From positions 27,509-91,508 of the IMG/VR virus record IMGVR_UViG_3300036886_000243: 64,000 nt of DNA; one strand, given 5' to 3'. The stretch comes from a virus. The first letter of the stretch is position 1. Each line of letters begins with the position of its first letter. The translations under genes and the position numbers were made by a program. The notes under the pieces are model-generated. The model saw only the letters and a program-made list of their open reading frames with translations, did no database searches and was not told where the DNA came from. Below, one piece after another: positions 41,307 to 50,447 of the stretch.

Positions 41307-41565
41307 ACCTCCATATAAACAATACGAGGGAATGTGGCTAAGCGGCACAAGTAATTCCCCGTTCTATTTTGTGGCTAAATTTCTTCATAGCGAAATACCA
41401 AAGGGCTATACTATGCCCGTAATAGAATTTTTAGTTGTATCAAAAGGAGATGGAGCCAGTCATTTGAGCTGGTTTCCTGAACCATCAGAGATATACAAAT
41501 TTGAAAGTGAAGAAAAACATCGTGCCGTTATAAGAAACGTATTCGAAAAGAAGAACGAAAACTAA
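41296..41565 (+). CDS. Hypothetical protein, 89 aa (C-terminal helix family)
   Basis: Overlaps the nucleotidyltransferase end by 11 bases. Beta-rich (GMWLSGTSNSPFYFVAKF) and ends HRAVIRNVFEKKNEN. Function unknown. Confidence 0.6.
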   Translation: MKLEPPYKQYEGMWLSGTSNSPFYFVAKFLHSEIPKGYTMPVIEFLVVSKGDGASHLSWFPEPSEIYKFESEEKHRAVIRNVFEKKNEN

Positions 41566-41804
41566 TGTACTTCCAACTCAAAAACTTCATTTTTAATGTG
41601 ACTGCTAGCAGTCAGCGATACCCGCGCCGATGTATCGGCATAAACGTTGTTAAACGTAAAGATGAAGCGTGGTTGTACCTTAAGGCGATATGGGGCCAAG
41701 GAAATTTTATAGAACATGCCATACCTAAAACAACTTTAGACGAATGGGAATCTTGGGTACCAAGAGTAGTCGTAAAGAGTTTATTTAAATACAAGACAAG
41801 CTAA
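41565..41804 (+). CDS. Hypothetical protein, 79 aa (C-terminal helix family)
   Basis: Starts on the previous stop (TAATG). IGINVVKRKDEAWLYLKA strands and a C-terminal PRVVVKSLFKYKTS. Third member of this family in 2 kb. Confidence 0.6.
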   Translation: MYFQLKNFIFNVTASSQRYPRRCIGINVVKRKDEAWLYLKAIWGQGNFIEHAIPKTTLDEWESWVPRVVVKSLFKYKTS

Positions 41805-41809
41805 CTAAT

Positions 41810-42223
41810 ATGAACCTATACAAACTAATGAAGACTAATCTTTTCGAACAAGACGAGTTCGAAAAGGCAGAACTTACTACATATAACGAAGATGACATTA
41901 AGGATGCTCTTTCTGCTGAAAGGCCAGAAATTGAACTCAAAAGAGTTTTCGGGATGAGTTTCTGGCCCAAGGTTGAAAGGTATCTACAAAATGAGCTCAA
42001 AGTCGTCAAGCTAGACAAAGAAGATAAGAATGTAATAGGCGGCGAACTTAAAGCTAGGTTGAGCATCTTCTTAGAAAGAGATACACCTCGATTTGAAGAA
42101 AACCTAAAAGCTATGACTAGAGGTATAGTAAATTCTTATAAAAAATGGAGTGAAATGCAAAATAAGAGCATGGATCTACCAGATGATAATGTAATGAAAG
42201 GGGGCCAATATGGCAGAGAATAA
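41810..42223 (+). CDS. Putative internal head protein, 137 aa
   Basis: MNLYKLMKTNLFEQDEFEK begins with a helix ending in L-F-E/Q (Glu13), the kind of site a gp21-like protease would cleave. The remainder is helical and charged (KVERYLQNELKVVKLDKEDK). No enzymatic motif. Assignment as a packaged head protein is inference from the N terminus. Confidence 0.5.
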   Translation: MNLYKLMKTNLFEQDEFEKAELTTYNEDDIKDALSAERPEIELKRVFGMSFWPKVERYLQNELKVVKLDKEDKNVIGGELKARLSIFLERDTPRFEENLKAMTRGIVNSYKKWSEMQNKSMDLPDDNVMKGGQYGRE

Positions 42224-42356
42224 AGACAAAGATTTGGATCAAATGGCAAAGCAATTTGAAAAAGTCACGGGTATGAAAGTAATTCAGTCGCCTATCCCAC
42301 CAGATGGGAAAACCACATACGCCAAAGATGATCCGCAATACAAAGGAAAGCAATAA
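42210..42356 (+). CDS. Small protein, 48 aa
   Basis: ATG 42210 with GGGGGCC upstream; overlaps the previous gene by 14 bases. Lys/Asp-rich (ENKDKDLDQMAKQFEK). Not recognised. Confidence 0.45.
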   Translation: MAENKDKDLDQMAKQFEKVTGMKVIQSPIPPDGKTTYAKDDPQYKGKQ

Positions 42357-42359
42357 CAC

Positions 42360-43229
42360 ATGGATGTAGCCGCTATCATAACGCTATTATCAGCACTTAT
42401 TGGTGCTATTGGGTTATGGAATATAGTTCTGATAGCCATCATAATACTCACAGTATTTAATGCGCCTACTATTATAAATCAAATACTAAGAACACGAGAA
42501 CGTAGGTTAGACAAAAAGACAAAAAGCATGACAACGGAAGAAAATATTCTAACAATCCTATTGGATAGACTAGAAAAATTACAAAATACAGCTGAATCTA
42601 ATAATGACGCAATAATAACTAACAAAGTCAAATTAGATGAGCAACACGAAATAACTAAACTACACTTAGATGAACAGCACGAGGAAAGTGTAGCAATGGG
42701 TGTCGTGCTGAGTAAAATTTTAAATGCCATAGCATCTATAGATAGTGCAATGCGCCACGTTATTAGTGGCAGAGATGCGGTAGCGTTAGTAAGTATAAAA
42801 TTAGGCGTAGTTGAAAACCTTAAAAACAACATCTTGAGGCAAATAGCATGGACCATTGAATCTAACCCTGGACGACGAAATGGACAACTAAAGGCCGATT
42901 TAAGAAATGACCTAGATAATATATGGGTTGATTTTAAAAACGAATTCAAAGAATTTAAGATGCCTGTAGATATAAAAGAATTGATGAACTCTTTCGATAA
43001 TGATCTGTGGTCTGAGAGTGGCATGTTTACTTTAATAATAGATCTTGCAACTTCAGAACTCACTGGTGATAGGCGAAATGAGGCTATCTCTAGATTAATT
43101 GATTTAGAGACTAGAAAAATTCAGGCCAAAATAAGTACTTATTTAGAACAACTAGATAAGGATTGGAGTGGACAATATGGAATCTACAATTGGAAAGACG
43201 GCGACCAAAATGAGCGAAAGTATGACTAA
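42360..43229 (+). CDS. Membrane-anchored coiled-coil protein, 289 aa
   Basis: Residues 4-40 are one or two transmembrane segments (IITLLSALIGAIGLW, NIVLIAIIILTVFNAP). A long charged coiled coil follows (ENILTILLDRLEKLQN, KVKLDEQHEITKLHLDEQH) and a helical C-terminal domain. It could span the periplasm as a spanin-like or tape-like component, but no signature decides this. Confidence 0.5.
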   Translation: MDVAAIITLLSALIGAIGLWNIVLIAIIILTVFNAPTIINQILRTRERRLDKKTKSMTTEENILTILLDRLEKLQNTAESNNDAIITNKVKLDEQHEITKLHLDEQHEESVAMGVVLSKILNAIASIDSAMRHVISGRDAVALVSIKLGVVENLKNNILRQIAWTIESNPGRRNGQLKADLRNDLDNIWVDFKNEFKEFKMPVDIKELMNSFDNDLWSESGMFTLIIDLATSELTGDRRNEAISRLIDLETRKIQAKISTYLEQLDKDWSGQYGIYNWKDGDQNERKYD

Positions 43230-43347
43230 TGAAAAAATGGATCATTCTAGCCTAATTAGAAAGCTTGATCTTTTAGGTAAATTCGCTGATGATTTGGCTC
43301 GCCGAATTAAATCAGAAAAAACTAAACAATTTCGCATAGATAGTTAA
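43210..43347 (+). CDS. Small basic helical protein, 45 aa
   Basis: MSESMTNEKMDHSSL... then KLDLLGKFADDLARRIKSEK. Overlaps the end of the coiled-coil gene by 20 bases. Supported by coupling and clean helical pattern only. Confidence 0.4.
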   Translation: MSESMTNEKMDHSSLIRKLDLLGKFADDLARRIKSEKTKQFRIDS

Positions 43348-43377
43348 TAATATATCCCAATTTAAAAAGGAGCTCAT

Positions 43378-43812
43378 ATGAAAGTTGAACTTACAATAGC
43401 GGAAAGAATACTGCTTAGTCGAGTAATCAATATCGTAATCGATCACGCAACTCTAAAGGAACATATTTTACTTGAGCAGATATATGATCTTCTGAAATTA
43501 GAAGATGTTAAGTATCCTCAGGTAACAGATTTTATAAAGCCTGAAGAGGTTGAGCTATTTAATACATACAATGGCAAAAAGATTGATGAAATTGAAAATG
43601 AAGAGCATAGAAAAGTAATCAGCGAAGCAATGCAAAGACAGAGGATCGAGGAAGCAAGGATATGGTCAAATAGGGATGAAAATCTCTACGCGACTGTTAT
43701 CTCGCAAGATCAGCTTGATTTAATCAAGAGATTCTTCGAGCAGGATAAGAGAGAGTATGACCGCAACACGCACTTAGCTATTGTTTCCTTGCACAAGAAG
43801 CTATTTAATTAA
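43378..43812 (+). CDS. Hypothetical protein, 144 aa
   Basis: AAAAAGGAG precedes ATG 43378. Acidic, helical (DATLKEHILLEQIYDLLKLED-like, KVISEAMQRQRIEEARIW). No domain recognised. It is the last gene before the strong terminator at 43914. Confidence 0.55.
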   Translation: MKVELTIAERILLSRVINIVIDHATLKEHILLEQIYDLLKLEDVKYPQVTDFIKPEEVELFNTYNGKKIDEIENEEHRKVISEAMQRQRIEEARIWSNRDENLYATVISQDQLDLIKRFFEQDKREYDRNTHLAIVSLHKKLFN

Positions 43813-43913
43813 AAAGTAACAAATCCTATTTTTGAAGGTGGTGGTTTATCTTTGAGGTTGATAAATTTAAATTCTTGAGGGAGTTAGGTCAATCTCTCTT
43901 TCACAACTTACCT

Positions 43914-43946
43914 AGCTGAAAGCTTCTATTAGCTTTCAGCTTTTTT
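43914..43946 (+). terminator. Intrinsic terminator
   Basis: GCTGAAAGCT, loop TCTATT, AGCTTTCAGC, then TTTTTT. Perfect 10-bp stem with a six-T tail about 100 bases after the gene. It separates the accessory block from the head block; the next promoter motif starts 12 bases later. Confidence 0.9.
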
Positions 43947-43957
43947 GTGTGTGACAA

Positions 43958-43967
43958 CAAGATAATT
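43958..43967 (+). promoter_or_regulatory. Putative late promoter motif CAAGATAATT
   Basis: Exact motif placed between the strong terminator and the next gene (ATG 43981, GAGG in between). This is the best contextual evidence that the motif is a promoter. Confidence 0.65.
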
Positions 43968-43980
43968 CTGAGGTGTATTT

Positions 43981-44310
43981 ATGAGACTATCGACCGAAGG
44001 TAAAATTCCAGAAGCAGAGTACACAAAGACTAATTCGATCTATTCTTCAATGCGTCTTGTATTTATTAAAGTAGTAAAATTTTGGATTGTGCTTTCCACT
44101 ATTATAGTTATATCAATTGTAGGTTGTGCGATAGCAAGCGTATTCACACCAAAACCCATAGAATTACCTGTGACTGCTTTACTCGGCGTAATTGGGACTA
44201 TCGGCGTAGTTGCATTTGGCGGTAAGGCAGCTCAATCATTTTCTGAACCCGATGCGCTTGAAATAGATACCATGAAAGTTGATGGAACAAAAAAAGAGGG
44301 AAGTAGTTAA
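43981..44310 (+). CDS. Small two-helix membrane protein, 109 aa
   Basis: Hydrophobic segments at residues about 29-55 (FIKVVKFWIVLSTIIVISIV) and 62-82 (ALLGVIGTIGVVAFGG), with a charged tail. The layout suits a holin or small virion membrane protein, but there is no lysin next to it. First gene after the terminator and promoter. Confidence 0.5.
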   Translation: MRLSTEGKIPEAEYTKTNSIYSSMRLVFIKVVKFWIVLSTIIVISIVGCAIASVFTPKPIELPVTALLGVIGTIGVVAFGGKAAQSFSEPDALEIDTMKVDGTKKEGSS

Positions 44311-44624
44311 TGGCCCAAGAAGAACTTTGCAATCCGCTTACACAGAAAGATCTATTAGACAATGATATAGTCTACCCAGCTGAATTACCTAAAGTAGCTG
44401 ATGATATTCCCGCAAACGTATCTATTGGCGACGTAAAGGTTGATGGACCAATAGCTCCAGACGTAGTGATACTTGATCCCAAGTTGAGAAACATTTTACC
44501 AGATAAGGTTCCACTTAATACTAAATCACGAGCGCCATTACCTTCAGCGCCAGTAATAGGTAAGAGACATTTGAGTATTGTAGACTTCGGACCTCATCCT
44601 AATAAGGTCAACAATTACATATAA
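44310..44624 (+). CDS. Hypothetical proline-rich protein, 104 aa
   Basis: Starts on the previous stop (TAATG). Pro/Val/Asp-rich and probably disordered (ELPKVADDIPANVSIGD). Position suggests a virion or assembly role. Not recognised. Confidence 0.5.
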   Translation: MAQEELCNPLTQKDLLDNDIVYPAELPKVADDIPANVSIGDVKVDGPIAPDVVILDPKLRNILPDKVPLNTKSRAPLPSAPVIGKRHLSIVDFGPHPNKVNNYI

Positions 44625-44635
44625 AGAGGTTTTAG

Positions 44636-45151
44636 ATGAAAAAGTTAAATAAAGTTCTTGAAAATATATTGATGGAACAGCCTGAAGGAATTATACCCAG
44701 CATTCCAGAACTTGGTACTGGTTATGATATAGCAGTAGATTCTGAAACGAACATGCGCAAAGATGTATTAAGTCCAGCATACACGTATCATCCTAATATG
44801 GATTCTGATACTGAACCCGCCGATAAAATATTAATTCAGATCATAGATTATTTTATGAGAGGTGAATTCAGCAAAGCTAATATGCTTATTAAGAGTTGCC
44901 GAGATTTGAGAAACGGCACGTTCTTCTCTTGGTATCAAATGAATCAATTAATAGACTGGGTCAGAAATGTACACAAGTACACTAATATGGGTAGCCCCAA
45001 CGACTTAAGCAGAAACTATTATCAATATCAATGTGATAAAGACAAAGAGATATTGGGTGTTTCAGATTTAACTAAAGTACCAGTCGGAGAGGTTATGGTT
45101 GATAAATTTGTAAAAGATGTAGAAAACGTTTTGAGAAGGAATACAGATTAA
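44636..45151 (+). CDS. Putative internal/structural head protein, 171 aa
   Basis: MKKLNKVLENILMEQPEG has a helix ending in L-M-E/Q (Glu14), as in the capsid protein's YLME/D. The rest is helical. RBS AGAGG. Virion placement is inferred from this N terminus and the genomic position. Confidence 0.5.
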   Translation: MKKLNKVLENILMEQPEGIIPSIPELGTGYDIAVDSETNMRKDVLSPAYTYHPNMDSDTEPADKILIQIIDYFMRGEFSKANMLIKSCRDLRNGTFFSWYQMNQLIDWVRNVHKYTNMGSPNDLSRNYYQYQCDKDKEILGVSDLTKVPVGEVMVDKFVKDVENVLRRNTD

Positions 45152-45173
45152 TAATATTTCATAGGGAGATAAT

Positions 45174-45692
45174 ATGAAGGAATATATTTTAAGTGATGCG
45201 TCAAGAGAGGAGTTTGAACCAGAAGAAAAAGTACAGGCACCTGAACCTTTTCATCTAATAATATCACATGAGCTTTATGCTGCTATTCGCAACAATCAGG
45301 GTTTAGCCCATGCGAATAATAATCTCATCGACAAAGATTTTGCCCAAGAGTTTGAACAATTTAAAAACTCATTCAAGACTTTTTTAGATTTGCTTAACAA
45401 GAAAGACAATTCAGCATTTTCAGTTTTGTCTAACATAATGAATATGTGGGGGTATGGCCGACGATATTGTGGACAATGTGGTAAACCAATAATAGGTAAA
45501 TCAGGTCACATTGAAAACAGATTAGTATGTAATAGTTGCAATGAATCCTATCGAATTACAAACGAACTTTACAAACGAGATACCAGTCCATACCGTGCTG
45601 CAAAAAAGAAATTTGACTATAATAAAACCCAGCCGGCAAAAACTACTAATAAGTCCGAAAACGCCGCACCGACAGCGAAGAACAACGCATAG
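45174..45692 (+). CDS. Zinc-ribbon protein, 172 aa
   Basis: GGGAGATAAT precedes the ATG. A CGQCGKPII...LVCNSC (residues about 98-122) zinc ribbon follows a helical N-terminal part; a basic, Asn/Thr-rich tail ends the protein. It may bind nucleic acid or a partner in packaging or late transcription. Function unknown. Confidence 0.55.
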   Translation: MKEYILSDASREEFEPEEKVQAPEPFHLIISHELYAAIRNNQGLAHANNNLIDKDFAQEFEQFKNSFKTFLDLLNKKDNSAFSVLSNIMNMWGYGRRYCGQCGKPIIGKSGHIENRLVCNSCNESYRITNELYKRDTSPYRAAKKKFDYNKTQPAKTTNKSENAAPTAKNNA

Positions 45693-45736
45693 ATATAGAT
45701 GTCTCTGTTAATTATTAATAATGTGGAGGTTTGCCA

Positions 45737-46408
45737 GTGGACAGTAAACAAAGACTCGACGAGCTTATAACTCAAACTCTTTATGAACAAGATCCTGAAG
45801 AAGAGGAAGATGATACTGACACGTCTGACAAGGACGCTAAAAATAAAGAAAAAGATAAAGATGTAGATAAGAAAGAATTAAGTAGTGTGGATAAGAAAGA
45901 CTTAGATGACGAAGAAGGTAATGAGACTGATGACGATGAAGAAATAGTAGCTGCTATAAAATTTGACGATAATAAAGAAGAAGGTGGCCAGATAAGGTTA
46001 TTGAACGCCGAAAAACTTAGCTCAATGACTTCTATTGAAAATATTCTAAAGTTATTCAAAATAGACCCAGAAAACGTACCACAAGGATTTAAAGACAAAA
46101 TGGAAATCACAATCAATTCTCCGTTGAGTGATTTCAAAGACGATGAATATAAAATACTACTGATGGACAAGATCGGACAAATATCAATTAAGCGCCCAGA
46201 CTTTAAAACAACAATCACTAAAAAATCAAAAGGCAATCTAGGACAAGAAGTACAAAACCAAATAGGTGGCGGTGAAGAAGTTCCAGGGGCGGAAGGCGCA
46301 GAAGAAAAACCGGCTGAAGAAGTAGATCTTAGTTATCTACCTGAGCTGGACACAGAATTCGCTAGAGCTGTAAAGGCTGAATTCTTTGATAGAATCCTCC
46401 AGCGATAA
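45737..46408 (+). CDS. Acidic prohead-core-like protein, 223 aa
   Basis: GTG 45737 is chosen because GGAGG lies 7 bases before it; TTG 45731 is too close. MDSKQRLDELITQTLYEQDPE ends a helix in L-Y-E/Q (Glu17), then a long Asp/Glu/Lys run (KEKDKDVDKKELSSVDKK). Another acidic stretch comes near the C terminus. This resembles the acidic core proteins of T4-like proheads. It overlaps the sigma gene by 23 bases. Confidence 0.55.
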   Translation: MDSKQRLDELITQTLYEQDPEEEEDDTDTSDKDAKNKEKDKDVDKKELSSVDKKDLDDEEGNETDDDEEIVAAIKFDDNKEEGGQIRLLNAEKLSSMTSIENILKLFKIDPENVPQGFKDKMEITINSPLSDFKDDEYKILLMDKIGQISIKRPDFKTTITKKSKGNLGQEVQNQIGGGEEVPGAEGAEEKPAEEVDLSYLPELDTEFARAVKAEFFDRILQR

Positions 46409-47189
46409 TGAAATAACGCCTGTCCCTAAGAACTATTACTTCATAGAATCACAGATTTCACCACTTATATTAGACTGGCAAAAATTTTACAGAAAACAAA
46501 AAGACGTTGAAGAATATATCAAAAATGAGAAAAGTACAGACCCAGAAGTTGGGTATTACGAACTAACCATCAAACAAAGAGGCGACTTGCAATTCGAGTT
46601 GCAAGAATCGATTAGATTAGCCAAGCCGTTGTTAGAAACAATAATGACGGAGACTTACAAAATAATAAAAGGCGTCATCTTTAGAGCTGAGTTTCATAAG
46701 AGAGAAAAGTATAATATATGTTTTCAAATAGCTGTTGAGGCCTGCATTAAAGCCTTACCAAGATTTGATCCAGCACAAGGTACTGCATTTAATTACCTAT
46801 CGCTAACTGCAAAAAAATCAATCATATACTATCTCATAAAAAGGGCAAAGAAAAAGCATTTGTCGTTGGACTACGAGTATCTAGACGATGACAATTTGAA
46901 GCTAGAAAACATATTGAAACAAGATGAAAAGTCTATCCGCAATTTAGAAATAGAAAACTTGAGCGATTCAATATTCAATTTAATAGAAGAGAAAAGCGAA
47001 TTTAGAGGCTTAGCTGGCGTCAATAAGGAATTACGAAATTTCTTATTTTATACTCGTGGTAAATATGAAAAGAAAGAATTCTTTAAATGGTGTAGGTCGC
47101 AGGGCTATTCTTCTAACTTACTAAGGAAGTTTATTAAATTCTTGAAGGAGAACAAGGGCGAACTTTACAAAGAAGTTGGTGTGTATTGA
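46386..47189 (+). CDS. gp55-like late sigma factor, 267 aa
   Basis: Region 2-like core: QIAVEACIKALPRFDPAQGT followed by FNYLSLTAKKSIIYYLIKRA and KKKHLSLDYEYLDDD. This is the pattern of T4 gp55 and other phage late sigma factors (helix, RFDP, AFxYL, basic helix). No region 4 is seen. It would direct host RNA polymerase to late promoters, probably the CAAGATAAYT sites. TTG start at 46386, overlapping the acidic protein gene; no better ATG is available. Confidence 0.75.
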   Translation: MIESSSDNEITPVPKNYYFIESQISPLILDWQKFYRKQKDVEEYIKNEKSTDPEVGYYELTIKQRGDLQFELQESIRLAKPLLETIMTETYKIIKGVIFRAEFHKREKYNICFQIAVEACIKALPRFDPAQGTAFNYLSLTAKKSIIYYLIKRAKKKHLSLDYEYLDDDNLKLENILKQDEKSIRNLEIENLSDSIFNLIEEKSEFRGLAGVNKELRNFLFYTRGKYEKKEFFKWCRSQGYSSNLLRKFIKFLKENKGELYKEVGVY

Positions 47190-47199
47190 TAAGATAATC
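47190..47199 (+). promoter_or_regulatory. Putative late promoter motif TAAGATAATC
   Basis: Variant of the motif just after the sigma gene's stop; ATG 47216 follows with AGAGGG. Confidence 0.4.
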
Positions 47200-47215
47200 A
47201 AAAGAGGGATTTGTA

Positions 47216-48034
47216 ATGAAACTAGACGAGGCAATGGAATTAGACGAAGTAAAAGGCAAAGGTGGATTCGATTATCGCTTTTGGTACTGGGCTAAAAAAG
47301 GTACATCTTCGTATGGCTTAGGTTATGCTAGACAATCAGTAGATGTAGATTTGACAAGAGCCAGTCATGATGCAGAAGAAGCTATAAAAAATATTGCTCA
47401 AGCATCAGATGCTTTAGATAAACTTAGCCCAGAAGAACAAAAGAAACAACATCCCATAGTAGAGAAGAAGCACCTTGAGAATGTGAAAAGGTTAAAAACA
47501 ATGGTAGACCAATTCGGTTCACCAATTGTAATCCATTGGCTAAGTAGTATTCCCACTGAAAAGGCGGGTGATGAACTAAGAGAACCCACTGGCGAACGAC
47601 CTACAATAGCGACAGTACCGTTAAGACGCAAAGATGATGTCACAGATTATTCAGGCCAAGATCTGAATTTTGCCTTACTTTATAGACAATCCAATACTAA
47701 AAAAGTTATTGAAATGAACGTTAAGTGGAACGCTATCAAAATAAATGATGCCGCTGGAGATACACAGAATACCCTAATTGCTAAATTTGCCAAAGAAGTA
47801 ATTACAAAACACGGTAAAACACGCGAGGCTACATATGGTCGTGCCACGGCTATACCCGACATAATGAAAACATTACATTTTAAGGATGAAGCCTCCGGTA
47901 CAGAAATTAAACCCTTTAGTACAGCAGATTACAAATTTATTGAAGGTGTAGGTTCAGAAATTGGTAAATTACGCGATGTAATCAAAGGTAAGTTCCCACA
48001 AATATTAAAGAGAGTCCGAGCGATATTTACATAA
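47216..48034 (+). CDS. Putative head protein with cleavable N terminus, 272 aa
   Basis: MKLDEAMELDEVKGKGGFDY carries L-D-E/V at Glu11. The rest is mixed alpha/beta and basic (VKWNAIKINDAAGDTQNTLI). No enzyme motif recognised. Position in the late block supports a virion or assembly role. Confidence 0.5.
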   Translation: MKLDEAMELDEVKGKGGFDYRFWYWAKKGTSSYGLGYARQSVDVDLTRASHDAEEAIKNIAQASDALDKLSPEEQKKQHPIVEKKHLENVKRLKTMVDQFGSPIVIHWLSSIPTEKAGDELREPTGERPTIATVPLRRKDDVTDYSGQDLNFALLYRQSNTKKVIEMNVKWNAIKINDAAGDTQNTLIAKFAKEVITKHGKTREATYGRATAIPDIMKTLHFKDEASGTEIKPFSTADYKFIEGVGSEIGKLRDVIKGKFPQILKRVRAIFT

Positions 48035-48054
48035 AATTTTTCAAAGGAGTTAAT

Positions 48055-48348
48055 ATGGTTAACGAAATTAAGGCAGATTTTGAGTATGCTGCTAAGGTGG
48101 GTCATAATAAATTAGGCAACGAAGAAAAAAGAGAACGTTTAAATAGCTTCCCAGCTCAAAATGATAAATTGAGTTTACATGATAAGGCCTTACAAGAAAG
48201 AGTATTGGCCAGGGTAAAGCTACCTAATGTCGTTTGGGATAACTTGATAAAGGATTTAAAGAATAAAGAAACCAAAGCGACAATTTGTAGCACGTACCGT
48301 ATAAAACCGGCAGATCTAAAACAGATACGTAGGTGGCTCGGTTATTAA
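48055..48348 (+). CDS. Hypothetical protein, 97 aa
   Basis: AAAGGAG precedes the ATG. Basic, helical; the C-terminal 45 residues (VVWDNLIKDLKNKETKATIC, then STYRIKPADLKQIRRWLGY) look like a helix-turn-helix DNA-binding domain. Could regulate head genes. Not recognised as a named family. Confidence 0.5.
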   Translation: MVNEIKADFEYAAKVGHNKLGNEEKRERLNSFPAQNDKLSLHDKALQERVLARVKLPNVVWDNLIKDLKNKETKATICSTYRIKPADLKQIRRWLGY

Positions 48349-48363
48349 AAAGAGGTTTAAGAA

Positions 48364-49758
48364 ATGAATACTACAGAAACAGTTACTCTGACTACAGACT
48401 CTAACTATATACCTGTAAAATATCGCATTGTTGAAATGGTTCCAGCTGCTACAGCTGCCACAACTTATTGTACTCTTCAGGTTGTAGATTATGGTTGGGA
48501 CACAGAGGCGCACTGGAGAAATTATATAGGACATGCCATAACGTCGCAGAATCCTAGACCTACTGCCCCCAATGCATCAGTAAATTATTATCCTGGTGGC
48601 TATATTTATGGATTTGGGGGTGGAACTACAGCCGGCATACAAGGTACACTTGGAGTTCTTTCTGTAGCGCCATTAAGCACCGTAATAGAATATCCAATCA
48701 TAATTCATAAATACTTCGTGAATTATAATGACAATTTTTCAACTACCGGTACAGCCCCATATGATTCTAGTTTTTATGCTGGTGGCGATACTGTCACAGT
48801 CAAAGGAAACCTTGGTACAGGTGGGGCGGCGTATTCACGTACAGATATTAGCTTTGTTGGACTAGAAACTCTAACGCGGGCAGATATAAGTTTTTCAGCA
48901 ACTGACAATTCTATTAATACAGTTGGTGGTAGTTTCACAGCAGCTGGATTTGCAAACGGCCAAACAGGATTAACAGTTTCAGGCAGTTTATATAATAACT
49001 TCAATGCTTTTGCTGGCGCATCAATAGTTACAACTACAGCGACTAAACTTATAATCACTGGATACACAATAACAACTGAAGCGGCCACCGCCCAAGTTAC
49101 AGTTACTTCAGGCAATCAAATTGTTACAGCAGCTGGTAACTTCTTGACTGCCGGATTCGGTCCGGGTCAAACAGGATTAAAAATTACAGGTAGTGGATCT
49201 AACAATATTACTTCTGGCACAATAGTAACAGCTACTACACTAGTTCTGACATTAGATCCTAGCACTGTACTTGTAGATGAAATTGCTGGAGCCACTGATG
49301 TACTCAGTACTCCTCTAGTTGCACCAGGTTATACATTTGGTGGATGGAGTACTTCTACTGATTGGAAGAGAGGTACGTTAGGTGCCGAACCTACGGGCGG
49401 CAAGATTTATGCTCCTTCGGCTACATTTGCTATGCCACCCCAAGATTTAATTTTGTGGGCTGTTTGGAACCCAATATATACTTTGACCGTATTGGCATCT
49501 GCTAGCACATGGGGAAGTGTAACGCCAAATACACCAACTGTAGTTACATTCAACTCACCACAAGCTATTACAGCTACAGCAAACGTTGGATATCAATTTG
49601 TAAACTGGACAGTAGTTCGAACACCGGCTATGACTAACGATACACAATTTTCAACAGGTGTTATATTTGCAAATCAAACATCAGCAACTACAACAGTCAC
49701 ATTAACTGATTACGCATTAACTAATGTGACTATACAGGCAAACTTTACTAAGACTTAA
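48364..49758 (+). CDS. Putative virion surface/adhesin protein with InlB-type B-repeats, 464 aa
   Basis: Residues about 160-315 contain two modules with ISFSATDNSINTVGG/SFTAAGFANGQT and GNFLTAGFGPGQTGL, the same module as in the protein at 9697. The C-terminal third (VAPGYTFGGWSTSTDWKR; TLTVLASASTWGSVTPNTP; VGYQFVNWTVVR) follows the InlB B-repeat or Listeria-Bacteroides repeat pattern of surface proteins. No signal peptide. Likely a head fibre or decoration protein that binds cell surface or mucus glycans; the last point is inference. Confidence 0.65.
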   Translation: MNTTETVTLTTDSNYIPVKYRIVEMVPAATAATTYCTLQVVDYGWDTEAHWRNYIGHAITSQNPRPTAPNASVNYYPGGYIYGFGGGTTAGIQGTLGVLSVAPLSTVIEYPIIIHKYFVNYNDNFSTTGTAPYDSSFYAGGDTVTVKGNLGTGGAAYSRTDISFVGLETLTRADISFSATDNSINTVGGSFTAAGFANGQTGLTVSGSLYNNFNAFAGASIVTTTATKLIITGYTITTEAATAQVTVTSGNQIVTAAGNFLTAGFGPGQTGLKITGSGSNNITSGTIVTATTLVLTLDPSTVLVDEIAGATDVLSTPLVAPGYTFGGWSTSTDWKRGTLGAEPTGGKIYAPSATFAMPPQDLILWAVWNPIYTLTVLASASTWGSVTPNTPTVVTFNSPQAITATANVGYQFVNWTVVRTPAMTNDTQFSTGVIFANQTSATTTVTLTDYALTNVTIQANFTKT

Positions 49759-49760
49759 AT

Positions 49761-50054
49761 ATGATAAATCTGAAGAAATTAGTAAGAGGGCAGATTTTAA
49801 AATCTGAGCAAGATGCTTTAAAAGGATATTATATAATCAAGGATTTACCTATAGTATTAGATCTTATTTGGGCTAGAAAAACTAATACTTTGTTTTTTGC
49901 AGATATGTCTATAAAGGAAACTGAAAAGGAATTTAAACAGGAAACTTATATAGCTGAAGACCAAGTATTAGCCCGAAAAGAAATAATTAGATTGGTATAT
50001 ACCGCTATGTCAGTTAAGCCGAGCGATATCGCAGAAGTATTTAAGAGTATATAA
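49761..50054 (+). CDS. Hypothetical protein, 97 aa (distant member of C-terminal helix family)
   Basis: Starts 2 bases after the preceding stop. Beta strands (YYIIKDLPIVLDLIWARK) then KEIIRLVYTAMSV and a further helix. The IIRLVY segment resembles the shared C-terminal motif. Confidence 0.5.
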   Translation: MINLKKLVRGQILKSEQDALKGYYIIKDLPIVLDLIWARKTNTLFFADMSIKETEKEFKQETYIAEDQVLARKEIIRLVYTAMSVKPSDIAEVFKSI

Positions 50055-50057
50055 GAA

Positions 50058-50447
50058 ATGAGTGAAAATAACGAATTACAAGTTACCAAAAACGAAATAG
50101 CTAAATTAGACGAAACAGCTAAGCAGATAATAACTCAAAGTCAGGATGACCGTTTAAAGGCCGACGATTTATATAGCTACTATCAGGGTCTAATAGCTAA
50201 TGGGGATACAAAAGGTGAAACACGAATTGCTTTAGCCAAGTCGTTAGAGCTTAGAGAAATGAGTGTAGGCAACTTAATAGAAGTATTGAAGTTGAAAACA
50301 CGTCTAATGGAAAAGCAACTCTTATATGAAATAAAACGCCAGGACAATAGTAACATGAGTATAGGCAAACGTAATAGCGGATATGATACGACGAATATTA
50401 TAATGGACATAGACCATGAGGTAAACGCAGATGAGCAAAATACGTAG
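50058..50447 (+). CDS. Possible terminase small subunit, 129 aa
   Basis: Helical, with a central coiled coil (KGETRIALAKSLELREMSVGN, LIEVLKLKTRLMEKQLLYEI) and polar ends. Size, helical content and placement four genes before the large terminase recall T4 gp16. No sequence signature allows certainty. Its 3' end overlaps the next gene by 17 bases. Confidence 0.45.
   Translation: MSENNELQVTKNEIAKLDETAKQIITQSQDDRLKADDLYSYYQGLIANGDTKGETRIALAKSLELREMSVGNLIEVLKLKTRLMEKQLLYEIKRQDNSNMSIGKRNSGYDTTNIIMDIDHEVNADEQNT

Noticed and set aside
50058-50447. Certain assignment as terminase small subunit
   Set aside because: Position and helical content fit, but no sequence signature is present, so it is listed only as possible.
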